This document shows positions 1 to 11,909 of a stretch of DNA of 64,000 bases, piece after piece. The position numbers were made by a program, and so were the translations under genes. Each line of letters begins with the position of its first letter. The first letter of the stretch is position 1. Origin of the DNA: Cylicocyclus nassatus (Eukaryota > Nematoda > Chromadorea > Rhabditida > Strongylidae); assembly GCA_958299035.1 (NCBI GenBank), contig CATQJL010000316.1, positions 91,038,443 to 91,102,442 of the forward strand. The letters run 5' to 3'. Below the pieces are notes generated by a model that worked only from the letters and a program-made list of their open reading frames with translations, had not been told where the DNA came from and did not search any database.

Positions 1-106
1 GTGAACCCATATGCATCAGACCTCCTTACTTTCTCGAATGCGTATCTGCTTATAATTCTAAATAAACGAATCCGTGAGCGAATTCGTTCTTTCTTCCGAT
101 ATCCAA
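1..106 (+). CDS. 3' part of a chemoreceptor TM7 exon, cut by the left window edge
   Basis: Frame 1 is open from base 1 and reads 35 residues, then a splice donor (GTAAGT at 107) in phase 1. The segment contains DLLTFSNAYLLIILNKRIR followed by a basic tail, the shape of a seventh membrane helix running into the cytoplasmic tail of a nematode serpentine receptor. It aligns without gaps to the TM7 exon of the chemoreceptor at 25473-25623 (DVLIFSNAYLLVILNTRIR), and the donor falls at the same place and phase, so the two are probably paralogues. The rest of this gene lies to the left of the window. A tail exon downstream of 107 was not identified. The exact chemoreceptor family is not assigned. 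Confidence 0.6.
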
Positions 107-1158
107 GTAAGTCAAGCCGTCTCACCTTTTCTATTGTTATCAAATTAGCGAAATTTTTTCAGAGAAAGGACAACAATTTGTTGTAACGAAAACTTTTGTT
201 GCAAACAGTTTGCAGCAAGCTCGCTGAACTTTCTTGGAATAAACGAATTTATTTTTTCATATTTCACTGCAGCACCTTCTAATCACATAGAGCATATACT
301 GTGTATGAAATTGCTCAAAGCTTTTCTTCTATAGAAAGCCTACGTGAGGTTCCATTCCTTATGCACAAGACTTCTTTATGGCGTAAACGCTGAAATTGAT
401 TTTCCTTTGAGACAGCTATCCTTTTAATTCTTTAAAATTTTAACAGTGGGACGTAATAGACAGAACGTTACCTGAGAGACACTGCAGCTGTGCAGGAATG
501 AAGAGCAAGAGTTTGAGGTCTTTGAATTCAAAGTTAATTTCAACTTTGATTCATGTGTTATCAGCTCATACCCCCGTATCACCGTCGGGTCGTGTTGCAC
601 CAGTGGGTGTCAGAGATTCATTCACTCGTCATTACCGCGAGGATTGTTGACAACATTTACATACATACCAGAAGCGTGAGAAGGTACAATACTACCACTA
701 TAATATCAATAGTACAGGTTATATACCAGAAGGGGAAAAAGAAAGAGAAAGGCAATCGGTTAGTGCCGGCGCCCCGAGATTACTGCCTGAGCTCGACTCC
801 TTAGCACAACCTGTTCCGATGAAGTGATGCAGCCTATCCGTATTTCGACACCTTAACCACGTATTCGTCCTGCTTACTTCTTGTTTCCGGGTAGATGGAC
901 GAATACCTCAAGTCGCCTTTCCGCATAAGTTTTCCGCAAGCTATTGCATATCTATGGGTGCCATAAGTTGGCAAAAGCGGCACCTAGTTGATCTTTATTC
1001 CTCTGCGCTTTTCCATAACCTCCGTTCGGTTGGGCATAAAAGGTGAATTTACATACGATTGCTAAAGGAACAAGATTTTCTAAAACTAGAAACTTCGCTA
1101 AACCTTTCCTTGAGCGAGTTTGACATTGTGGAACGTTAGATTCTATTGATCACATATA
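107..1158. other. No gene recognised
   Basis: AT-rich sequence. The one open frame of note (553-804, 83 aa) has no domain, no signal peptide and no paired splice sites. A tail exon for the chemoreceptor fragment at the left edge would be expected here but could not be picked out. Confidence 0.5.
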
Positions 1159-1482
1159 TCTTATATATAAAGCTGAATGTCTGTTTGTATGTCTGTCTGT
1201 CTGTCTGTCTGTCTGTATGTGTGTACGTATGTTCCGAATAGAAAATTCCATTTCTGAACCGATCCGGACCAAACTTGGACATACACTTCGGGCCCATGCG
1301 GGTGTCATAGGCTACTTTTCGTCATCGATCGATATCGATTTTATCGATTTTATCGATTTTATCGATTTTTTGCAAAATTTGAGCTACGGGGCTGGGAGTT
1401 GGCGGGGGGGGGGGGGTGATCGAGCATGCTGATTACGAATATAATAATGACAGGGCCGGGCGGAGCCGGGTAAGTCAACTAG
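1159..1482 (+). mobile_element. Non-autonomous Helitron, copy 1
   Basis: Begins TCTTATATATAAAGCTGAAT after an A and ends CTAG before a T, the A|TC...CTAG|T arrangement of Helitrons. About 15 bases before the end is the hairpin CCGGGC-GGA-GCCGGG. The interior holds a CTGT microsatellite, a block of ATCGAT-type repeats and a G run. Four more copies with the same ends are at 18793, 27841, 40192 and 50864. No Rep/helicase is encoded. Confidence 0.8.
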
Positions 1483-1774
1483 TATTTTATATGCGCCAGT
1501 GATGATGGGCGAAAAATAAATGTGATTAGTGGTATGTTGACATTGTAACCTCTGGCTGAACTGTTAGGCTTACACTAATGAAGCGTAGTCCCTGCTTTGA
1601 TAATTCTACTGATGAGTAGGAAATCACCCTTGCTAAATGCATGCCACATGTCTGAAGTAGTATTTAGTAGAAGTAGATTGGATAAGAGTCCTTACAGGCC
1701 ACAAGTGACTAGTAAAGAAAACCATCTATTGAACTTGGATGGCGCAGAAATACTCGACAATTTTTCCCAATATA

Positions 1775-2445
1775 CAGGGTGTCCCAAAAAACACTGTTTG
1801 ATCGTTAATAACTTCCTTGCTTTTATGTCTTCCGCCGAGCTTGAGGCACCATTCTATAGAGCGAGGCCTAACTTAAATCTACAGTATGGAGCGAGTCGTC
1901 GATCGCTCTTCATTACTGTAGGATTACGGTAGGAACTTTGACAAGGATTCTAAGCCGTTGAAAGCCATATTCTGCCTCGGAACAAAACCAAACAAGCCAA
2001 AAACTTTTATACATGGGTAATGGAAGCCGCTGAGTTCGAATATGAAATTTTCACTTCACTGTGACGCTTTCTTCTGAGGTTATCCCAGGTAAACCTTAAT
2101 AACCGAATTTCCAGCATTTGTCAAAAATGTGATTACACCGTCAAAAAAGCTAAAAACACCCGTAAAAAGGTGCGTTATGGAATCAGCGTGCGCGAAACCC
2201 TTAGTAAACGATTTTTCAGATTTTTTGAAAAGAAATTTGTCAAATGGCATATTTCACAAGAGATCCACATGCCAGAATTTCATACCGTAATCCTACAGCA
2301 ATGAAGAGCGATCGGGATTCGCTCCATGCCGCAAATCTAAGTTGGACCTCGCTCTACAGAATGGTGCTTCAAGCTCGGCGGAAGACATAAAAGCAACGGA
2401 GTTATTAACGATCAAACAGTGTTCACATTTTTTTGGGACACCCTG
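1775..2445. mobile_element. Mariner-like MITE with long inverted repeats
   Basis: Ends are CAGGGTGTCCCAAAAAACAC and its inverse, flanked by TA on both sides (1773-1774 and 2446-2447), as in Tc1/mariner insertions. The inverted arms are about 160 bp (1775-1935 and about 2283-2445), with an unrelated centre of roughly 350 bp. No transposase frame is present, so it is non-autonomous. Confidence 0.7.
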
Positions 2446-3013
2446 TATAAGGCGAGATAGGTGAGGTGTGAATTATAATCGAATCACTTCATACCATGTG
2501 TGTCACTGCAGACACTATCCACCTCTGAGTTCCCATCCTGGATTCCTGGAGAAGACAACCCTTCATTCAAGCATTTCCGATGTGTTCTTTATGTTTGTTT
2601 TATGTCGCTAGCGACAACAAGAAAACAAGTCGCCGAAAACAGCGCGACCGAGTGATTCAGGGTGGCAGCTGCACCAGATGGTTGCGACTGATGACATCGA
2701 CTGATTCCGACCATGAGAAGCTTCATTTGGTGTTTCGCTCACCTAGGCTCTGCTTCGCACAAATATTTAGTTGAATGTTTTGGATTTTTCGTGAAAGTAG
2801 AATACCCCTAAACAAGTATTATCACAAGTTTCGGTGAAGAAAGAAAAAGACCAAATAAGTAGCCTCCCTCTATCTGCTAAAATTCATTAACTGTATCACA
2901 CATCCGCATTTGCATTTTTGCACTTGTATTTTGCATTTCTAAATGAAAAACGTTTCCCAGTTTTCATCTAGCCAGATACTCTGCTTATTTCACTTGTTAT
3001 CTTTTGCAGAAAT
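2446..3013. other. No gene recognised
   Basis: Only short frames (2580-2774 and 2943-3128) with no recognisable content; the second runs into the tandem repeat that follows. Confidence 0.5.
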
Positions 3014-3243
3014 TACTAGTGAACCAGTAATTGAAGGTGCTAGCAGCATGCGCGCGCTTCGGGACCGCAACGCGGTTTCCCGCTATTTGCAGATTTTTGA
3101 ATTGCGCTTACATTTCTTTCCATATTAGACTAGTGAACCAGTAACTAAAGGCGCTAGATTGCATCCGCTCGTTTCGGGACCGCACCGCGGATTCCCGCTA
3201 TTTGCTTATTTTTGAATTGCGCTTACGCTTCTTTATATATTAG
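3014..3243. repeat. Two tandem copies of a ~115-bp unit
   Basis: Each unit starts ACTAGTGAACCAGTAA, contains TTCGGGACCGCA and CCCGCTATTTGC, and ends with TTTTTGAATTGCGCTTAC. The copies start at about 3014 and 3129 and differ at scattered positions. Confidence 0.7.
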
Positions 3244-3275
3244 ATAGTGTTATCAATCCTCTGTATAAATTTGTT

Positions 3276-4115
3276 GGCGCTATTCGGCTATCCGGGCCCC
3301 AAAATTTTTTTGTCATGGATTTCGCTCAAACTTGGCCCGAGGGGGTTATCTGACATGCTGATCACGAATATCACCTTCTCTCCGCAGGAAAACGCTTCCC
3401 TGCAGGGTTACGGTAGGTGTACGGTAGAGGGTCACAATCATAGATTTATCTGAAACTTGGCCCAGAGGGGTTATTCGGGCCGCTGATGCTGAATATCACA
3501 TTGGTTTTGTACCGTAGCGTCACTTTCTCGGGTTACGGTGGGTATACGGTAGGGGTCAAAATCTCAAAATCTGCCGTAACTTCGCACAGACGGGTTATTC
3601 GACATGCTGTTTAGAGCTGTCACACTTTCTCCACGCGAAGACGTCTCCCTGCATAGTTATGGTAGGTTTACGGTAGGGGCCAAACTCATAAATCGGCAAA
3701 TATATCTTTCCCCTGTGCTTTGCTCAGGCAAAAGCCGCAGCAGGGTGTGTAGCGCGCGGCGGTGGTCGTGTGTGCAAAGCTTCACGATCATCCGAATCGC
3801 CGTACACCCGTTTCAGGCAGAACTATGTTTTACACCCGTTACCGTGTAGCTACCGTGATCCGAGAAAATGACGCTACGGTTCAAAACCAATATGATATTT
3901 GGCATCAGCGGGCCGAATAATTCCTCTGGGCCAAGTTTCGGGCAAATCTATGATTTTGACCCTCTACCGTATGCCTACCGTAACCCTGCAGGGAGGCGTT
4001 TTCCTGTGGAGAAAAGATGATATTCGTGATCAGCATGTCAGATAACCCTTCTGGGCCGAGTTTGGGCGAAATCCACGACAAAAAAATTTTGGGGCCCGGA
4101 TAGCCGAATAGCGCC
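3276..4115. mobile_element. Foldback (long inverted repeat) element, hAT-like target duplication
   Basis: The ends are GGCGCTATTCGGCTATCC and its inverse. Flanks aatttgtt / tatttgtt (3268-3275, 4116-4123) match at 7 of 8 positions, suggesting an 8-bp duplication. The arms are about 350 bp and are themselves built of degenerate ~115-bp modules carrying GACATGCTGATCACGAATAT and TTACGGTAGGTGTACGGTAG. A related 1.2-kb copy is nested inside the Helitron at 27841-29957. No protein is encoded. Confidence 0.65.
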
Positions 4116-4140
4116 TATTTGTTTGTTAATTGAAGTAAAC

Positions 4141-4162
4141 GATTTAATTGCCCAAGTTTGAG
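4141..4162 (+). other. SL1-like sequence (20/22 identical to nematode SL1)
   Basis: The 22 bases at 4141-4162 differ from the nematode SL1 leader (known from memory of the family) only at positions 2 and 10. The match ends ...GTTTGAG and is followed by AGGTGTGTG instead of an immediate GT donor. It could be a degenerate SL RNA gene or the leader of a retroposed trans-spliced mRNA. It lies 26 bp beyond the end of the foldback element. Confidence 0.5.
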
Positions 4163-4318
4163 AGGTGTGTGTGGTCGAGGCCAGCGAGCAGTTGTTTTTT
4201 GTGGTATCCTCGAACGGTATTAGAATATTATAGTCCTGACCACATAGTATCTCGTTCCACATTCATTATAGATTATAACTTTAGCTTTTCAACAAATACA
4301 TTCTTCATGCAAAGTAAC

Positions 4319-4384
4319 AAGTGATCTGTTAAGATCTTCCATTTGAATGAAAACTTTCAGTTGGAAGACCTTAACAGATCACTT
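4319..4384. repeat. Short palindrome (hairpin)
   Basis: Inverted arms of about 23 bp (AAGTGATCTGTTAAG...CTTAACAGATCACTT) around a 20-base loop. No genes or terminal duplications are visible. Confidence 0.7.
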
Positions 4385-4786
4385 ATCTTACTGAATTTCG
4401 AGTTATGCGAATCAGCAGTAACGGGGCTGTGGGACGACTGCAAGATTCTGCAAACAGAGAGTCAAAACCAAATATCTATTAAAATAAATAAAATACCCTG
4501 GACTAAAGGAAAGTGATCCTTTCGAAATCGCGAAGGAGCTAGTATTGTCTGAGGGGCGGCGGTCAAGAATAACGATAGCTCTGCCAGCCGCTAGCTGCCA
4601 GCTGCTCGCGCGCGCAGAACAGTCCCTCCTTATTCACGCACTCAAGAAAAATGATTTGAACTCCAAATATTTTCATTGAAGTTCCTTCTCTAGACCAAAC
4701 ATGGAAGCTTATATATTGTCTGAGGTGAACGAGTTGCGTTGCATTTTGTATCCGATCTGGAAGCTTTCAGCAAAAGGTGCTCCTAT
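4385..4786. other. No gene recognised
   Basis: Upstream region of tRNA-Ser; nothing further seen. Confidence 0.5.
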
Positions 4787-4868
4787 GCAGTGATGTCCGA
4801 GTGGTTAAGGAGTTGGACTTGAAATCCAATGGGCATTGCCCGCGTAGGTTCGAACCCTGCTCGCTGCG
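4787..4868 (+). tRNA. tRNA-Ser (anticodon TGA)
   Basis: An 82-nt cloverleaf. The acceptor stem GCAGTGA pairs with TCGCTGC, with discriminator G at 4868. The anticodon stem TTGGA/TCCAA encloses loop CTTGAAA with anticodon TGA at 4820-4822. The extra arm is long, as in class II serine tRNAs, and the T arm has GGTTCGAACCC. TTTT follows at 4873-4876 as a Pol III stop. There is no intron and every stem is intact, so it is probably functional. Confidence 0.95.
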
Positions 4869-4876
4869 AACGTTTT

Positions 4877-7055
4877 GACGTGTTGCTAAATAATATCCTT
4901 GATAATTCAGATAATTCGATGTAAATAAAAATTGTAATTCAGGTAATTCGATGTCATTCTTAAATTTTTACCCTATGGAACTATTAGCTAGTTCCATCTA
5001 ACAAGACAATGCATTTTTACTACGTGAATCTGAAGGTTGCACTTCACTTCTCTTTCGCCATTTCGAGAATGGCTCTGCTTGTACTCGTCAACCAAGCAAA
5101 TTCGATACTGTGGTTATTATAACTTACTAATAGCAGACGTGAAGTCTACGAGTTTTTTATGTCTCTTTAATGGCTGAAAGTGTTTTGTAATCATCATGTC
5201 ATAGTCTTGGATATTACCCGATCAGGAAAGATACGCAGAGATTGGAATTAAGAATTTTGATGCACAGAAAGTCACTTACGAAAAATGATGCAAACAAGCA
5301 CAGGGTGGTCGATCTCAGCAGTCTCAATATTCTGTTGCACTCCCCGCTCCTTTCTTAATTTGCACTTCCTTATATAAAAATCTCTAGAAGCAATCTTGGG
5401 AAAATATTCTCGATTTGAATAATTAATCATTCTAAATACAGCTTTCTAAATGGGTATATCTGATCTAGAAAGACTATAAAATTAAAACCGATGATGAAAT
5501 TGTCTGTCTTATGTCAAAAGAAATGCGGTAGGCTGTCTTAGACCCGGTGAAGTCAGGCTGAAAGCCTGTCGAAGATGCCAGTCAAGCAGCTGTTGTTTTG
5601 ACTGAAGGACTGGCTGTGGCGCTTCAACGTCACTCACAATCAGTTGGATCAGTTAGTCGATAGTATTTTTATACTTTGCAGAACATTCAAGACGTCATGT
5701 TTATTTTGTACAAATAAACTCGTGTACAATCGATTCGATCTTGAGCAGAGCATTGATAAGTGAACATACATCAACTGGAAGTAGCAGTCTCTCTCACAGA
5801 TCGGAAAGAAGAAGAGAAAAAGGCAGAGCTAGACGAAATAATAGAGGTTTTGAAAAATAGTGAATATACTCGTTGCGATTCTTTGAGACTGAACTTCCGG
5901 TTGACTTTTGCGATGTGCAAAGAATAAGAGAATAGTGTAATGTGATAATGCCAAAAGTGACAAATCGCGAGGATTTTTGGGCGTTACATGTGATAAAGAA
6001 TTTTACAAAGAATAAGTGACAGATAGCAGATTCATAGCGAAGTAATGATGTATAATCTCTAGATAATCATTCGATTTCAAGCACGGTGATTTGGTAAATT
6101 TATGCACTTGATGGTCCAGGAACAACGAGTGGCTCATCGCCATTTTCATTTTCCTCCAAAAGATTTAGTTGCATCGAACCACAGCTAACCTGAAACGAAA
6201 TTGCTGGGAGAATAAACTGGAATTCAATAATTTTGATATACTAAAAAGTGTTGAGGGACTTTATGAATGGTTGTCTGAAACTTCAAGCTTATTTTTTGTC
6301 TCCACCCTTTTATTTTTACAAGTTTGTTTTCACACTGAGATGCATTTTTAAATCAAAAGCGCAAGGTAACTATGCTTGAATTTTTGCCTTACGGAACTTG
6401 GGTGTACTTCATTTTGAGTACTTCAAACGTCTAGTATGCTTATGGTCTATATAACGTAAATATACTATATATGGAGTTAGTTATTTATCGTTGCAACTAC
6501 ATACTACATTTGGAGGTTAGCAATATGATTATAATACCTTGAAAGATTTACTCAGTAATGATCATCTAGAATCTGGTATGACTCTGTATTGAGGAAGTTG
6601 GACAAGCTCTTCATTTGCTTGTTTTCCAAAAATCTTGAGCTTCTCCAATTTCTTCAGCTTCCCCAGCAGGCTGCAACTCCAAACCTAACAATTTTCTGGC
6701 TATACATCTTTTTATTCCAGAACAAACTTATATATAAGTGCTTCAAAAATAACTTTCCCAGATCTTCTCTACTTACTCAGCAAGTTCCGGGGGAAAATTC
6801 GTAAATTCTTTTACTGGAGTTTTGTACTTAATTACCAATAAAAATCATTATTTCTTACTACTGCCATATTGCTTGAGAAAGATTGAGTGAACGAAACTAG
6901 TTGAAGAAATTCTCTTGTATGTAAAATAATTACTGAGTCAAAATTCTCATCATTTTTGCGTTCCTAGAAGTCAATCAGATCCCACAAATTCTCATCAGTC
7001 CTGAATTTGGTGCCACCTCATGCTGCCTCATAAAAGATTTATCTACACGCACCGA
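4877..7055. other. No gene recognised
   Basis: AT-rich. Frames at 6169-6351 and 6589-6804 are short and lack splice signals or motifs. A moderately GC-rich patch at about 5525-5635 has no assignable identity. Confidence 0.5.
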
Positions 7056-7593
7056 TCATTGGTTCAAACCATGAAGGGGCTGTTTTGGCGAAATTGACGC
7101 TTGCCCAGATATGGATGACCATGATGGATGCGCATAAGCAAATTGCTCTTTTTGTTTATAGTCAGGCGTCTGCATCTGCGCTTTTTGTTTACGGTAGAGC
7201 GTCTTAGCTGCTCTTCTTGTTTGCGTACCTTACTTAACATAAACAGCTAGCAAAATAAGCTTTGCGCCGCTTTTGAGAGAAGTAAACACACTTGCATAAT
7301 AAGGCTGAAGCTTACCTTATTTGTGGTGGCCAAATTGCTCATCACCATCACTTGTCCGAGCAGAAACGAATTTGGCTTTTCGGCCAGCGCACGCGTGGCT
7401 TTCACTCGGGCTTCCGCCTAAGAGAGCAAGTAGAGTAGCGGAAAGCAGCTTGACGAAGGCCGGCCGATCATGTTGACTCGAAAATTCGAGCCCCACGGCT
7501 GCTTCGAGCCCGTCTTACCTTTCGGATTTTCTCCGCACGTTGCTTTCGTGCCGAACTCGAACAACAGCTGCGTTTTATCAGATCGCGGAACAG
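7056..7593 (-). CDS. C-terminal exons of an unidentified membrane-receptor-like protein
   Basis: Three exons join in phase 0 without stops: 7593-7519 (25 codons), 7417-7316 (34 codons) and 7175-7056 (39 codons plus TGA). Their boundaries are ATATTCCAG| and |GTAAGA, CTCTCTTAG| and |GTAAGC, and AAGCGCAG|. The first begins LFRDLIKRSCCSSS, which resembles helix 8 with palmitoylable cysteines after TM7 of a G-protein-coupled receptor. The second is basic and alanine-rich (AEARVKATRALAEKP), and the last is a polar Ser/Gln-rich tail. Coding bias is clearly higher than in the flanks. Upstream exons were not secured; an 11-codon piece ending SAAYFLY at 7708-7676 would fit by phase but has a weak donor. 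The receptor idea is an inference; the exon calls are firmer. Confidence 0.5.
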
Positions 7594-8884
7594 CTGGAAT
7601 ATGCGAATGTTTCGAAAGAGAATCAATCAGTTCGGTCAGCCCGAGGCTGATTACTGTAAGAGTTAGCAAGGAGACATATAAAAAGTAGGCAGCACTTGAC
7701 ACAGACACCTGTCACTCAGCCTGTTCGAGCTATAATGAAGTACGAAATGTAGTCATGGCAATGAATACTCAACTTATTTTTCAAACAATTTGTCGCTGAA
7801 AGGATTCGTAATAATAAAATGAATTGTTTACGTGCTAGATAATGTCTCTTCTCATGAAGTACAGTAGCTACGCTCTTAAAAAGACACAATGTCAAAGACG
7901 AGTGCAGTCTAACAATCAAAATAAAATTCATAATGAGCATGATTTGATCGTGCCCTTGAGTAAAGAACATACAACTTCTTAGGTTACTTTTGTTCGATAT
8001 TAGTTCGCTAGAAAAAAGTATTCTTATTCAAGACTGTTTCCTTAGAAATGTGTGATGTTTTGAAATGTTCGTTGCGTTTGTGTGATGCTGTTCCAAAAAA
8101 GTCAAAAATGCTATCGTTGTAAATGTTTTGATTACTGCTCGTGCTAGAAGTAAATGCCACTGTAAATCATATTCAACAGCAATATAATGGAGGAAAAAGT
8201 CTCTACAAATAGGCGGACAAAATTGAAAGAAAAGTAGGCTCATAAAGACCATTATATTTAAGCAAAGTAGTTCTTAAAAACATGGAAGATCTGCGTTTTT
8301 ATTAATCCAGTCTAACAGTTGCTGATTCGAAGCTTTTAAGAAGTGGAAGATCCCTCATTTTCGAATAAAAATTCAAGCAAATTTTCTGTCAGGAAAAAAA
8401 AGACGTCGAATCTCCGCATTGGAGTGTAAGCGAATGTGCATCAAAACTCAAAGCAAATCGCTTTATATGTGGTCGTCATAGCAACATTCAATTTTTTCGC
8501 AAAGCATTTATTACTGAAGCACGTCTTACATTCCCATAGGCTCGGTTGCGTTAGCTAATGGACGGGACCACAGAAAAAGCTGTGAGCTGTAAGGCCATAC
8601 TTTGCTTTGCTTTCCTGTGCATGGCTTGCATGTAAAAGCATTCCACACATTCGGAGGAGCGAAAATGGAAAGAATTTTCATCGGGATCAGATTAGGTGGG
8701 TGAAAGATGGTGCAAACTGATGTGCCGATACCAACAGTTGGATGTCAGTTGTTGCTTTGGGCCAACAAATAACATATTATCCGGGAAAGGGAGAAATTTT
8801 TTCGCACGAAACGGTTAACAAATAAGGACCCTTTTCAAAGTTTTAGGCAGACTTGAAATTGTTCAAGGATGCGTAACTTAGGGC
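7594..8884. other. No secured exon
   Basis: Minus-strand frames at 7716-7970 and 8028-8252 are hydrophobic in places and could hold exons of the gene to the left, but no phase-consistent splice pair was found. Confidence 0.35.
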
Positions 8885-9114
8885 CAGGGCTCGGGATAGC
8901 TGGCACCGGATCAAGCTGGATATTATTTTTGGGACAAAAAGCAAAGGAGATATCGTTCTTGGGCCGAAAACACACAAAAATTGCTATCGACGTTTCGTTT
9001 TTGAGGATTATTTACGTTCAGGGTTTAAGGTCAAAGGCGACTTCGTACCGAATTTTCAAGATCAAAGGGGACTTCTTTTGAAGATTCCCTAATGCCAGCT
9101 CGTGCCGAGCCCTG
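8885..9114. mobile_element. hAT MITE family A, copy 1
   Basis: Inverted ends CAGGGCTCGG...CCGAGCCCTG with a perfect 8-bp duplication CTTAGGGC at 8877-8884 and 9115-9122, as for hAT elements. It is 230 bp long and non-coding. Confidence 0.85.
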
Positions 9115-9122
9115 CTTAGGGC

Positions 9123-11909
9123 TCAAAGCCTCTCTGTTTCCCTCAGTTCTTTTTTCTCCAAATGGAGAATCCAGTGTTATTTTCGTCGCAATCTATGCTC
9201 CTCATAACGATGGAAAAACATGATTAGATATAAAATCTGTTGACAATCATGTGACAAGATTTAGAAGAAAAACATCAGGAGACAAATGTTACGATTATTC
9301 TTCGCTTATATGAATATATTATATAATCAAAACTTGAGTACGGATAAAGCAATAGGTAGTGGGCCTAAACATGCTTGTGCATATTTTTCATATCGTTTAT
9401 TTTTTTTTGTTCGCTTCCTTTCACTCAAAAAAAGTTTGATACTTTAACGCTTTTCTGAGTTTCATTCATAAAAAGTAATAAAAAAGATAAATTAGTGCCT
9501 GCTTAAGCGAAACTTTAGTGCTAGTAATTTTCACCAACATTAATTTGAATTGTACCTGAATTGATATTGATTTTTTTATCGTGTAATCATCCTTTCCTTA
9601 CCTTTTTCTGCTTTATCAGCTATGTACCCTAAAATTTTGTAGTACGCCTTAGTGCGCATAGAGTTCTTTTAATGAAAAATTTGAAAAATAACATTTGTCA
9701 CTCTTTCAAAAGAGCCTTTTCGCATTTAATTCAAGCTGCTCTTCCAATTTTCTTTATTTCTTCTTACTCTCATCCTCAACACACTTATTTTCAACTCTAC
9801 TATTATTGCCTACAGCATTGAGCTAGTAACTGCCGACAAATAAATCACCTTGAGATTTTCAGGACGAGACAAGAAGCCCTAGGGATTTATGTTTTAGCTA
9901 CGAGAGCCAGCGGGCACGGATGCATTGTTTACGCCGGCTGTCAATAACTGCTTTCGGGAGGAAAATAGGGCAAAAATTGAGGAAGTTCGGATGTAGTGGA
10001 TTGCCAGGTATTCTAAAAAACAAGCTAACATTGTGGAAAACAAGCATTTGAATATGCAAAGTAAGAAAAAGGAACGGAAGCCATTAGGAAGTTTACTAGT
10101 ATTTGACAGCCGATTAGAAATATCGAGCTTTAGCTGATAGAGATATAAACATTAAAAAAATCCTGCCTATTTTTAGAATAATTGAAGTTGACAATTACAG
10201 TAACTTCTTCAGCTGATTGTAATCATTGAAATGCCTGTCGTAGCTACAAAGAAATCCCTAATTTTTTCGCTTTTTTGCAGCTTGCTTTTCAATCCTTTTA
10301 CCAATTGTTAAGCTGTCATTTCAATTCACAGAAAAAATGCAAACTGCATGACATTTTTGCGCAAATTTATGATCGTGGCTAAAGTCTCAAGAGTATTCAA
10401 AGCTGTTCAGCTGTCGCATCGTCACTGAAAGCTCTGTCACTTGGGAATGAGCTTTCATTTGTAACAAACTGATCACATGGCCGAAAACGAGAACGAGAGC
10501 CGTAATGGGCCGAAAAAAGCCTAAAAATGTGCTAGCTAGCGCCAGCCTAGGTTCATTTTACATGGATGAAATGAGATGGACGAAGCAATGGAATTGGAGC
10601 CTATGAATCGCTTAGAGGGCCATATCGATGCTTGGCCATCTATTTAAATGCAAATAGAGCTTCGAGAATTCCGTAATATTTCCATCATTGGGTATAACCA
10701 TATTTTGAACCTTGAATATGCAGCATATGTCATGGTAAAGCACATGAACGCTGTCTTCTATCGATGATTCATGTCCATGCATTTAAGATTTTGAGCACCA
10801 GTGCTATGGATTCGGGAAATGGGTGCACGTAAAGTCGGAGATAATACTGAAATTATATCCGAGGGCAGCACGATTATCAAGAGATTTAGATGTGGAGGCA
10901 AGTAAGGGAACAATCTCAAAGAATAAAGGAGGACTTTGATTTCTTTGAGTGTCAGCGAATCATTTTCTACTAATTAGTATGCAGCATCAAAAAGATAACA
11001 AATGGCTCGTTGCAGCCTTTATAGCATAAGTGCTTACATCCTTGCAAATAATCTTGCAGTACAAATTTAAAAAAATCCATCTGTTCCTTTGCGGAAGTCT
11101 TGGACTCAACAACGATTACGGAAATAGTTATCTAACAGTATTGAATAGGTAGTATTTCAGGTTCTCGTTCAAATTTTTTTCCACATTTGCAGGGACGGAA
11201 ACTAACTTGTCCTCCTTAGCTTGCAAAATCTAACTGCCCCAAAAACAGGGAAATGAGGTAAAAACTCAGTTGCAGGCTGCCAGCAGCAACTTATACGCAT
11301 CGTAATTTCGTATTCCATGCATTTCATTGTTTTGTATTCCGTTCAAGTATGGAGGTTGCAATGTGCAAAGTCGGTTATTTTTAGTTTTAGACAATCCTCT
11401 TTTTTAAAGCGGGCAAGAGGAAAGGCTTAGCGAGGGAAGAAACTCTAGACGCTTTTCCATAAGATTGACTCATAAGGGCACTTCCAAAATTCCTCCGTTT
11501 ATTTATTACGCTTATTTTACTTGAGGTGTTCCCAAAAAGAAGAAAATAGTAAGTCAAAAACAGCAAAGTTATCAACACGGCAAATAAACTAATAATAAAT
11601 AAAGATATTTTACCTAGATAGATAAGATATTTTACCTTTGTCTCAATTGAAAATCGTGTAAGTCGGAATATAATTCATAATGTTGAGAAAATTACAGTTA
11701 CTGCATTTCATCAAAAGCTGTGATGATAAGAAAATATTCAAAAAGTGTTTTTTTTCAAATTTTGATTTTGAGTAAATTTGAAAATTGCGATACGATCGAC
11801 TTGCTTTTCTTTTTGGAGTTTTTTCGATTCACTCAAATTTAAAAATGTTTTGCAAAAATTGCAATTATTAAAATTGCAATTGCTGAAGAACAAAATTTTG
11901 TTGTGATGT
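9123..11909. other. No gene recognised
   Basis: AT-rich. A short ATG frame at 10477 (MAENENES, then a possible donor GTAATG) could be a first exon on the plus strand, but nothing joins to it convincingly. The minus frame 11387-11578 is hydrophobic then basic and unidentified. Confidence 0.4.
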
